Part shown: positions 1 through 8,091 of the stretch, piece after piece
Layout: every line of letters starts with the position of its first letter
How positions within the stretch are numbered: position 1 is the stretch's first letter
Assembly: GCA_001275005.1 (NCBI GenBank)
Contig: JWZX01002466.1
Location: forward strand, 1-20,199
Length of the DNA stretch: 20,199 nucleotides
Direction of reading: 5' to 3'
DNA from: Chrysochromulina tobinii
Lineage: Eukaryota > Haptophyta > Prymnesiales > Chrysochromulinaceae
Position numbers and translations under genes: made by a program
The notes under the pieces: generated by a model
What the model was told of the DNA's origin: nothing
Seen by the model: only the letters and a program-made list of their open reading frames with translations
Databases searched by the model: none

Positions 1-130
1 CCGTTGGAGCTCAGCCTTCCACAGGGACTCCTACGCAGCCTGTGCGCTCTCGCTGCCGGCGCAGTGCCGGAGGCGAAAGACGACGACGACGAGAGCGAGG
101 GCGACGAGAGTGAAGAGGAGGATGAGACCC
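1..130 (+). other. Possible upstream exon or acidic N-terminal segment of the RDR gene
   Basis: In the frame starting at base 1 this stretch encodes an acidic tract (KDDDDESEGDESEEEDE) typical of real coding sequence. The main RDR frame read through the same bases gives only Arg/Thr-rich sequence. The acidic frame needs an intron of length 1 modulo 3 to enter the RDR frame. GT at 131 with AG at 208-209 would do it (79 nt), but would skip RKGDP, so I do not commit to it. No convincing ATG lies in the acidic frame, so the gene probably begins left of the window. Confidence 0.4.
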
Positions 131-3100
131 GTCGCGAGCATATTGGGTTCGGTCGGCGCCATCCTACCCCGCCCCGCCCCCGGGGCAACGCTTCGCAAGG
201 GGGATCCAGTGGCAGTCTACTACGCCGCGCCGCACGACGGCTGGTACGAGGGTGTCGTGGTGCGCTGCTTGGATCGCGATGGCTACCAGACGCGCGTGAG
301 CTTTGCAGACGGAACCTTTGACGTTCCCCTCACACGCCGGCGGTACGGCCGCTTCGGCATGTGGGTGCTGCGCGACCCCTCACGGGCCGAGGAGTGGCGC
401 ACCTCTGGCCACACGCTGCTCGGCCAGAGGTGTTCGGTCCAAGGCCAGGCGGCGGTGGTGCTCATGTGGTGCGAGCAACGTAACCTCTTTGCCACCTTCT
501 CGGACGATGAGTTCGAGGCCGAGCTCACACTTGACGAGACGCGCGTGGCCGTGCAGGCGCACGCGATGCGCGCTGCCGCACCACTCGCGGCGTCGTCGCA
601 CTCCGGCGCGTCTGCTGGGCCGTCTGATGGGCTTTCTGCCGGCTGTGTCTCGGCGAGTGACAGAGCCGCAGCGGCGGCTGAGGCTGCGAATGGGGTGGCA
701 AGCGCGGCGGCGGCGGCGGCGGCGGCGAGCGTGGCGGCGACAGGGAACCTTCCTCGGCTGCCGGCGTGGGACCTGCCATGGCCTCTGGCGTGGGAGTTGG
801 AGCGCGTCCGGCAGCGCGATGGCTGGGAGCCGAGTGTCGCCGCGCTAGCATCCCTCCGCCAGAATTGGAACTGCCATCATTCGGAATGGTCATCATTCGA
901 CGCGGTGGCAAACGACGCGGAGGCGAGGGCAGCGTCGGCCCAGGAGGCGCTGGGCACAGGGCCTGCGCACGAGGCACCCAGTACGTGCGGTGGTGCCGAG
1001 GAGGAGCGCCGCCAGGCCCGCCACCGCCAGCGCACCGCTCTCGTGCGTCGTACGATCTCTACGCCCCTCGTGCTCCCATACGCGCCGTATGGGTATGCGC
1101 TCCGGTACCGCGCGCGCGTCGTGGCGGGCGGGCGCGTCGAGCTGCTCGAGGCACGCAAGGATGGTCGTACCTTTGCGCACGCGCTGCTGGGCGAAGAAGC
1201 TTGGATCAACGTGGAGTTCGAGACCCTGCCCGAAGGGAAGGACGCGAACACGCACGAACGCAGCGCGCAGCAGCGCGTGCTGGCCGACGGCCTCTTTGTT
1301 TGCGGTCGGCGATTCGTCTGCTTTGGCGCCAAGGAGGAGCACAAGCTAGAAGACTCTAAAGCTTACTTTGTGGCCGAGCGTGGCACCGTGCAGCCCTCAA
1401 TGCGATGTCTCTTCGAGTCGACCAGACGCGCGGCGGCGAGCGCGGCAGCCAAAGAGGGAGCGGTCGGTGGCGTGGCATGTGAGTCCTCACCGTGGACGTA
1501 CGTGGGCGTGCGTGCGGCGCGCGAGCTGATGGCCGATTTCCACAGTATGGCCTCAGTCGAAAAGTTGAACAAGCGGCTCCGCCTCCCCTTCTCGGGGACG
1601 CAGCTCGGGCTCGCTGGCTTCACCGCGCGCGTCTTCGACTACCGCACCTCGAGTGCCGCCTCCGCCTCGTCGCCCTCGAACGTAACGTACCTGCCCCTTG
1701 ACCAACAGTCGCCGTTACGGCGAGTCGCCGGCGGTGCGGGGACGCATGTGCACATCTACATCGTCGACGACGTTCCAGCGAGTTGCACCAAGCCGGGCGG
1801 CCGCCAGCCCGGGATTGATGCGAGGGGCAAGCTTGTCGTCATGAACGATGGATGCGGGCTCATCTCGTGCAACCTCGCCGTCCGCTTGCCAAGTGTGAGG
1901 AATGGATTGCTATCCCTTGGCCGCGGCGGAGGCGCGCACGGCGGGGGCGCTGGGCTCGATGCGGGCCGCGCGGCCCTTGGCAATCAGGTGCGCGTGTGGG
2001 CGCACGGCCACGTGGCCAAGGGCATGCTCATGACGAGCCAATCCTTGCCGCCGAATGTGATCGTGCTCACTCATTCACAGGTCAAAGTGACACCCCCGCC
2101 CCCGCACCGAGTCGGCGCCCAGGCTGGCGCCCAGGTTGGCGCCCAGGCCGGCGCCGACGCGGACGTGGTGGCAGCGCCCACGACGAAGGCGAGCGGCGGC
2201 GGCCTCTTTGCGCTCGAGCTCATCAGCGAAACGCACAAGCTGCCGCCTCGCCTCAACAAGCAGTTAATTCCCATTCTGGAAGAGGCCGCGGGCCCCAAGG
2301 GCTCAGATGAGCGGAAGCGCCTGGGCGCGCTGCTCCAGCGCTATGCTGAGCGCCAGGCTGAGCAGGTGCTGCAGCTGGGGAAGCCGAACCTCGACCGCGA
2401 GCAACAACTCGCAGCGACGCTGCGTCTCGCGCACGCCTCCTCCAGCCGCACGTCGCACTTTGGTTTGGGCACACCATCGCTCGCGGATATGGTCGACGCG
2501 GGCGTGGAGGTGCTACATGAGCCCTTCTTGCTGGACCGGTGCCAGAAGAGTATCGACGACACGCTGCGCAAGATCCGCACTGGCAAGCTGCTCGTGGGCG
2601 ACGCGTCGGTCGTGGTCAAGGGCATGCCCGATTTCACCGGCGATCTGGCCGAGGGCGAGATTATGCTCATCATCGACGGCAAGCACTCCCAGCCGCTCGC
2701 ACTCCGAGGCATCGACAACGACACCGCGTCGGGCGGCGGCGGCCAGCGTGGCGCCTCCACCTCCACCCCCGCGCTCGTCTATCGGCCGCCTGGGGTGCGC
2801 GCGAGCGACGTGCGCAAAGTGAAGTCAGTCTATTCACAGCGGCTCGTCGATGAGCTCTTCGGGGATGCCAACGCGATCGACTCCTCGCGCGCCTCCGCCG
2901 TCTTCTTCTCGATCCACGGTGCGCAGCCACTTGGCGACATGCTCGCGGGCGGCGACTACGATGGCGATGAATATTACATCTTTCAGGAGCGGGAGCTCAT
3001 CGATCTCTTCGAGGGCGGCGCGTGCGTCGAGGGCGCCGAATTGGGCACGACGCCGAACTCGGCCGCCCAAAAATTGGGCACGACGCCGAACTCGGCCGCC

Positions 3101-4465
3101 CTGACCGGCGGTGGCAGTGGGCAGAGTGGCGGTGCTGGCAGCGGCGGCAACGGCGGCGGCAGCGGCAGTGGGACTGGCGGCGGCGGGACTGGCAGCGGCG
3201 GCAGCGGCGGCGGGGGCGGCGGGACTGGCGGCGGGTGCAGCGGCATCGGCGGCAATGGCGGCAGCGGCCGTGGCGGGACTGGCAGCAGCAGCCGCAGCAG
3301 CCGTGGCGGTAGGAGCAGCGGGAGTAAGGTCGGTGCCGGCGCAGAGAGGCTGCCTGCGAGCCCTGCGGAACTCGAAGCTGCGCTGCACGCTCACTTTCTC
3401 ATGCTGCGCCACGACTGCAGCGTGGCGGCGGGCCAAGCGGAGGTCAACCACGAGGCCGCAGCCGACCGCCTGGGTCTGCGCCATCCCGTCACGGTAGAGC
3501 TCGGTGAGATGTACCTCGACCTGCTCGATGGTGCGGGCGACTCGGGCTTTCAAACCGAGCGGCTCAAGGTGCTTCGCGGCCTCGTGGGGTCGAGGCCGCG
3601 CTGGATGCGCGAGCACGGCAGAGGCGGCGACGTCAAATGGTGCTCTCCTGAGCGCCAGAGCGCCCTGATGGCCTCTGCTGGCCTCTGCTGGCCTCTGATG
3701 GCCTCTGATCACCTCTGATGACCTCTGATGGCTTCCTTCATCAGGTACTCTGCCGAGAGCCAGAGCGCCCTGGCGATGCTCGCCAATTTCACGCCTCCAG
3801 GCGGGGGTCGTCTGTCGCTATGCTCGGGAGGTCGGCTGAGTCTCGATCCTCACCTGCGTCTCGAGTTGCATCGCTCGCCCGACCTAGGGCCGGACGCGCT
3901 GGAAGCGATGGTGAAAAAGTGGCGCAAACGGCACCGGGAGTATAAAGTGAGCTTTAGCAAGCTGAAGCGTGCCCAAGAGGAGAAGCGCCAGCACGCGCGC
4001 CTCGACGCAAGCGAGGGCGAGCCGGCAGGCGGCGGCAGGAGCGGCGGCAGGAGCGGCGGCAGGAGCGGCGGCGGGAGTGGCGGCGGGAGTGGCGGCGGGA
4101 GTGAGCCTATCGCACCCGCCTCTGGCGACGACGACTGGGACGCCTTCGATCCGGAGTTCCAAGATCAGTACTCTGAACTTGTCGCGTCGATCCGCGAGCA
4201 CGAGCTGCTGGCGCCGTACGAGGGGGAGCGGAGGGCCTCACCGCTCGCCGAGCCGCCGCGCCTACTGGCCGAGGCGTGTGCGATCTACGAGGTTGTGTAC
4301 AGTGAGGCTCAGGCTAAGGCAGCCGCCATGGAGCACGTGGACCCGCGCTACTACACGGCGTTTGCATGGCACATGTGCGGCGACCTGCTACTCTATGTGC
4401 GCAAGGCGCGCCTCAGCCGCAATAGGGATCCGTCGCGTGCTCTGTTCAGCGGTCTGGTCAGGTGA
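110..4465 (+). CDS. RDR: RNA-dependent RNA polymerase (eukaryotic RDR/QDE-1 family), two exons
   Basis: This enzyme copies single-stranded RNA into dsRNA that feeds small-RNA silencing. Exon 1 (to 3639) and exon 2 (from 3745) join in frame across a 105-nt intron, giving about 1416 residues from the ATG at 110. Two Tudor-like stretches lie near residues 25-155, then an Ala-rich linker. The RDR core follows: DGLFVCGRRFVCF, MNDGCGLIS, the RVWAHGHVAKGML block, and the catalytic AGGDYDGDEYYI with Asp949, Asp951 and Asp953. A Gly/Ser-rich insertion follows the catalytic loop at about 1000-1075. Exon 2 carries the C-terminal RDR region with a basic helix (KKWRKRHREYKVSF), another Gly/Arg run and FAWHMCGDLLLYVRK. 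The 5' end is unresolved: this frame is open to the left edge of the window, and the neighbouring frame encodes an acidic tract at 85-130. The family is certain; the N-terminus is not. Confidence 0.9.
3039..3101 (+). repeat. In-frame 33-bp duplication in the RDR exon
   Basis: A 30-bp sequence at 3039-3068 recurs exactly at 3072-3101, a period of 33 bp. It encodes LGTTPNSAA twice, about 25 residues after the catalytic DYDGD. The 33-bp period keeps the frame, and perfect identity implies a recent duplication. Confidence 0.95.
3103..3330 (+). repeat. Gly/Ser-rich low-complexity insertion in the RDR
   Basis: GGCGGCAGC-type repeats encode about 75 residues that are mostly Gly and Ser. They sit between the catalytic loop and the following helical region (from SPAELEAALHAHF). 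The frame remains open and conserved RDR sequence resumes, so this is a disordered coding insertion and not an intron. Confidence 0.85.
3640..3744 (+). other. Intron of the RNA-dependent RNA polymerase gene
   Basis: A GT-AG intron of 105 nt, phase 2, splitting a Trp codon (TG before, G after). It must be removed to avoid the TGA at 3716-3718 and to join the catalytic part to the C-terminal RDR region in the same frame, giving DVKW followed by YSAESQSA. Its first 28 nt nearly copy the first 28 nt of exon 2 (24 of 28 identical). After that come six 10-bp units of the type GCCTCTGATG, and the intron ends TTCATCAG. Confidence 0.85.
3671..3730 (+). repeat. 10-bp tandem repeat inside the RDR intron
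   Basis: Six consecutive 10-bp units: GCCTCTGCTG twice, GCCTCTGATG, GCCTCTGATC, then ACCTCTGATG twice. The flanking decamers CGCCCTGATG (3661-3670) and GCTTCCTTCA (3731-3740) look like degenerate units. The left flank overlaps the copied exon segment, so the array may have expanded from it. Confidence 0.9.
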
Positions 4466-4816
4466 AAACGGGTGAGTTACCCAGGACAGCGCCCGACCCG
4501 CAGGCGGCAGGGGTGCACACGTTCACCGTTCAGAAGACTGTTCACACAGTCAGTCAGTCAGTTTTTTCGCGGCGCGGCCTCACACATGGGCCTCACAACA
4601 CCGCCGTCTCAGAGGTCAGAGGACGACTCCGCTTGCCGCTTCCCGCCCATGTTCCCGCCCCTCTGTCGAACACATCAAGTACTGAAGTAGAACGGTACTC
4701 GCTCGTGACTGTTCAATCCACAGTCGTCAGCGTATATCCCCACGCTCACCACACCGTCACAAAGTAGGGCTCCGGCGGCCTCCGCTGCGCCGGTCCTCAC
4801 AAGTTGAAGTTCAAAC
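4466..4816. other. Intergenic region between RDR and the first FkbM-like gene
   Basis: About 350 bases without a supported gene. It holds a short CAGT run (CAGTCAGTCAGT, near 4549-4560) and, just before the next ORF, a TTGAAGTTCAA near-palindrome at 4804-4814. GTGAGT at 4472 lies after the RDR stop, so it cannot serve that frame as a donor. It presumably contains the RDR 3' end and the promoter of the next gene; no clear TATA box is visible. Confidence 0.5.
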
Positions 4817-6097
4817 ATGCGTTGCGTACATTTACGGCAGTTCAAAAAGACTGAACAGCAAAAAGACATGCAGTGCCCGCCACTATTAGAGGGCTACCGT
4901 TCGATCCTCGCCGCGTTGGAGCGCGTTGGATGCAATGTGTGGTGTGACGTCGCAGGCGGAGGCACCATCGTAAACATTGGCGCACGGCTCCCGATCGGCA
5001 GATTTGACGACGACATCGCCTGGGACACTTTCCGCCGTGCCCCACAATTCAGGATGGTGGCGTTCGAGGGCAACAACGCTTCCATGGGCATCCTCCAGAG
5101 GGCTTTCCCGCCAGCACGAGCCACATCTGCTCGTGTTCAACTTGTGCACCGATATGTTGAGTCACGTACGATTGCGGCTGAGCTAAAGGCCAGAAAAGTG
5201 TCACCCCACTTTGCCCTTTTGAAGATTGACATCGACTCGATCGATCTGCCCATAGTGTGTGCGATCCTAGCCGGAGGCTTCCGACCGACGCTGATCATGG
5301 CCGAGTACAACCAATGGACACCGCCGCCTATTGAGTTCGCCGCACTCGAGCTTCGGCGCGGCGAAGAGTTCACAGGCCTCGTGCCAAGTTACCAGGCCAA
5401 TTTCCGTGGGTTTAACCGGGAGTGGCCGTGCGCAGGCACGTCGCTGGCAAGTTGGGCTCGGTTTGCTTCCGAGTTCGGGTACTCGCTCCTGCAACTTGAT
5501 AGGCCGCCGCTGAACTCCAACATCCTGATGCTGCGCTCCGATCTGCATGCGAAGCATTTTAGCGAGTGGAGCACGGGCCTCGATTGCCACTTGGGGGCTT
5601 TCAAGCATTGGGGCATGGTCAGACTCATCCCCTTTGACATGTACGCACGCATGTCTCGAGCGGAAAAGGGGTCATGGAGTTCCAAGCTGCCCGGTCACCC
5701 TCACCCTCGTGGCACGAACTCGCATCAGGGCAAGCTGCAGGTCAACGACTCAATGTCCAACAACTCAAACCCGGGACAGGCACAGTCGCTGCTGCATGCC
5801 AATGGGCATTGGGTATTCGATCGCTCCTACGACTTTGCGCCAGCGACTGCGAGAATTGACTCCCAGTGCCGCTTCGCACAGACGCCGTATCTGATGCGTC
5901 TCAACCACACATGCTGCCCTCTGAACGCATCGGATTCGCCACTTTGCCGTGGGGACTGTGAGTCCATTCAGCTCGGCACGGTGGCTCCCGCGGACGCCAT
6001 CCGCTCAGCCACCGCCCTGCGATCCTGGCTGTTGGCCAAAAAGCCACACATGGCGATGTCTTCACGCCTACGAGATCTTGGATCGGATCCTAAGTAA
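4817..6097 (+). CDS. FkbM-like methyltransferase domain protein
   Basis: A 426-residue protein. Residues 45-165 read as a SAM-dependent methyltransferase of the FkbM type: IVNIGA (51-56) at the position of the first glycine loop, VAFEGNN (81-87) with an acidic residue after strand 2, and LLKIDIDSIDLPI (134-146) with the family's characteristic Asp-rich strand, followed by AEYN (162-165). The substrate is unknown; FkbM proteins methylate sugars or small-molecule hydroxyls. The C-terminal half has several Cys residues (HTCCPLNASDSPLCRGDC) that could form disulfides. The ATG at 4817 is the first in frame; Met18 at 4868 is an alternative and leaves the domain intact. No convincing signal peptide is seen with either start. 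The neighbouring methyltransferase gene converges on it. Confidence 0.7.
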   Translation: MRCVHLRQFKKTEQQKDMQCPPLLEGYRSILAALERVGCNVWCDVAGGGTIVNIGARLPIGRFDDDIAWDTFRRAPQFRMVAFEGNNASMGILQRAFPPARATSARVQLVHRYVESRTIAAELKARKVSPHFALLKIDIDSIDLPIVCAILAGGFRPTLIMAEYNQWTPPPIEFAALELRRGEEFTGLVPSYQANFRGFNREWPCAGTSLASWARFASEFGYSLLQLDRPPLNSNILMLRSDLHAKHFSEWSTGLDCHLGAFKHWGMVRLIPFDMYARMSRAEKGSWSSKLPGHPHPRGTNSHQGKLQVNDSMSNNSNPGQAQSLLHANGHWVFDRSYDFAPATARIDSQCRFAQTPYLMRLNHTCCPLNASDSPLCRGDCESIQLGTVAPADAIRSATALRSWLLAKKPHMAMSSRLRDLGSDPK

Positions 6098-6359
6098 ATA
6101 CATTCTGCGATATGTAATTGCTGGGACCACGGTGCTCTTTCGTGTAAGGTGAGTTGACGTGTCTGACATGGACATACATTGAGGGACTGGATTGATCTAT
6201 TCTCAGTGTGACTTTGTGAAGGAGCCAGCATCCGCATGATCCGAGTACCGCGGAGATGCCCAGCAGCCAGCTGTTGTGGAGGAAATTGTAGAAGCTAGAA
6301 GGAAAGAACGCCGTTGCCGGGCGCGGCAGCCGGCACGGATTCCATTTCGATTGGATACA

Positions 6360-7477
6360 CTACCCAGCAAGCGCGCGTTTGACCTCCCACTCCTCGCGCG
6401 AGCCGGTGACCACCTCCGCCGCGAGGCACGTGAGGCGCGAACCACACTCGAGGGTCGAGAGGTTGAAGCCCAGCCGCACTCGCGTCACGCGACGCCGGCA
6501 GCGCCAATGGAGCTGCGCGGCCGCAAAGCCGGCGCAAGTGGGAGTGGGCCGAGCACCGCGCTGGTATGCCATGTGAGTCGGCGCCGCAGCGCCGTAGAGT
6601 GCATCCTGCACCCGCCACACGCGACGGAAACCAAAACGCAGCAATTTCACGTGCCATGCGCCGTATGAGAAGGGTCGATGGCGATTGAAGTCGGCCTCGA
6701 AGATGAGCAGTGAGAGGGTCGGCTGGGAGAGCGCCTCGTCACTGAGCGCATCGGGCATGCAGCCCTCGCAATCAAGCACGATCACGTCGAAGGCCACCAG
6801 CCCCACGTACATTGCAAGCTCAGTCACGGTCAGCCGTGCGAGTGGGGTGATGCCCTCGCCACCTCGCGACGCGGCCGGGGCGTCGCGTGTCTGCAAGTCA
6901 TATGTCCGCTTTCGGCCGAGCGCATCCTGCGAGGGAAGCACCTGGTCTCTCGTACCGATTGTGCCGCGGAACACGCCGACGCGGCACGCGTGCGCGCGCA
7001 GATTGGCACGAAGGGCGTTATGTGCTTTGGGATCCGGCTCGACACTCACGACTTTGCCACTATTGTTCGTGACCTCTGCCAGTACGCAAGAGGTCGTGCC
7101 GTACCTGCCGCCGAGTTCCAGGACAGCATGATGCGGTGCCACCAGCGCACGCGCGAGCGTCCACATGTCTGATTCGATGCCGCAAGGATTGGCACCTTTG
7201 AACGTCCGGCAAGCGCCCTGCCGAATCGGCCACCACGTACCCCACGAGAAGGTGGCAGCAGCGCGCAAGCCAAGCTCACTCTGCGGCCGGTGCGCGCGCC
7301 GAGCCGGTCAAATAGGGTGTGGGCGCATCGTAAAAGTGCGTAAAGGCATGCGATGAGCGGGCCGACATCGACCACCGATGAGAGTGCAGTGCTGAATGCA
7401 TGTGCTGGTACAGTGAACGAACAACATATGGCTGGTCGGTACCTTGTGTGTCGATTCAACTGACCCTTTCTCAACAT
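6360..7477 (-). CDS. FkbM-like SAM-dependent methyltransferase, probably two exons
   Basis: The main exon (7217 down to 6360, 285 residues) has a clear Rossmann methyltransferase core: AVLELGGRYGTTS (glycine loop), VVSVEPDP (acidic end of strand 2), and FDVIVLDCEGCMPDAL (strand 4, FkbM style). This frame has no usable ATG upstream: only TTG codons precede the domain, and a stop lies at 7308-7310. An upstream ATG at 7475-7477 opens a 66-codon exon ending in CGCAGA before GTGAGC. Splicing 7279-7218 joins it in phase 0, giving about 351 residues. The exon contains a hydrophobic stretch (VVDVGPLIACLYALL) that could be a membrane anchor. The domain call is firm; the first exon is inferred. It lies tail to tail with the other FkbM-like gene, 262 bp away. 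Confidence 0.65.
7218..7279 (-). other. Proposed intron of the minus-strand FkbM-like gene
   Basis: The donor is AGA|GTGAGC at 7279 and the acceptor is TTCGGCAG at 7218, 62 nt, phase 0. It links the only upstream ATG-led frame to the methyltransferase frame. Unlike the other two introns in the window, it shows no clear copy of the exon start. An alternative acceptor, TTCAAAG, lies 20 nt further in. Confidence 0.45.
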
Positions 7478-8091
7478 ATGAATAAATTTACTTCTTTGTC
7501 TTCATTTGGCGTTTGCATGCGGCATATGAAAGCTGTACGTGGGCCTAGTAACCAACTCAGTAATACATCAGTCGTTTATGTCGCGCCACAGCCGCGGCTC
7601 ACCACAACACCGTGGCCAACCCCGTATTCATTCCCGCAGCCCGCTCCGTACGTATTAAGGAATGGAAACAGAACAAGCGTGATGGAACAAGGTAAAAGGT
7701 TCACATAAACAAGGTTATTTTTAGTCCCGACGCGTGCGTCCTATCTCAGACTCACAGGCCCGTGCGCGACACCGATGGCCCATATCCCCTCGTGAGCATG
7801 ACTGTGAAAGGCGCGTCTCCGCCCCGCGCCCGTCGGGCTCAACCAAGATCCAGCATCGGCCATGGCATCGGCATGTCGGCCGACTCATCGTCATCCACAG
7901 CGCTGTCCACCGCGCGATACCCGTCCCCGCCCCCACACACCAACGCAAACATCGAGGTCCAACGCGCAACACTGCAGTCACGACGCTGCAGTCACGCCCA
8001 TCACGACGCTGCAGTCGCGACGCTGCAGTCACGCCCATGGCGGCTCCCCAGCCTGCCCTCGGCGCCACGGCGGCTCCAAAAGCCGCCCCGC
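7478..8091. other. Intergenic region with tandem repeats, no supported gene
   Basis: About 610 bases. The left half (about 7430-7720) is visibly more AT-rich than its surroundings and is probably the promoter side of the minus-strand methyltransferase gene. The right half holds a compound tandem repeat at 7970-8038. Open frames here have no recognisable protein features. Confidence 0.5.
7970..8038 (+). repeat. Compound tandem repeat with CTGCAG core
   Basis: The unit CGACGCTGCAGTCACGCCCA and shortened versions of it recur, giving four CTGCAG sites within about 70 bp. It lies just beyond the 3' end of the formaldehyde dehydrogenase gene and is non-coding. Confidence 0.85.

Noticed and set aside
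131-209. A 79-nt intron joining the acidic frame to the RDR frame
   Set aside because: The frame arithmetic works, but the acceptor context is poor and it would remove part of the Tudor-like segment; left as a possibility only.
303-848. Plus-strand frame of 181 codons inside the RDR 5' part
   Set aside because: It is Arg-rich shadow sequence; the competing frame has the Tudor-like patterns and leads into the RDR core.
2834-3712. Long minus-strand frame opposite the RDR (292 codons)
   Set aside because: It is Ala-rich and antisense to the catalytic and Gly-rich coding regions, a by-product of GC-rich codon usage.
3668-3718. TGA at 3716 as the true end of the RDR, with 3728-4465 as a separate gene
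   Set aside because: The last codons before it come from a 10-bp repeat, the next frame is the same frame and holds the C-terminal RDR region, and a clean GT-AG pair removes the stop.
3640-3744. RDR intron as a copy of a transposon-derived introner
   Set aside because: No terminal inverted repeats, the duplication (28 nt) is longer than usual target-site duplications, and the FDH intron shares no sequence with it.
7268-7310. Start of the minus-strand methyltransferase at the TTG near 7268
   Set aside because: TTG starts are not expected in a nuclear gene; a spliced upstream ATG exon is the better explanation.
7970-8038. CRISPR-like array
   Set aside because: The units are adjacent and irregular without unique spacers of constant length, and the context is a eukaryotic nuclear genome.
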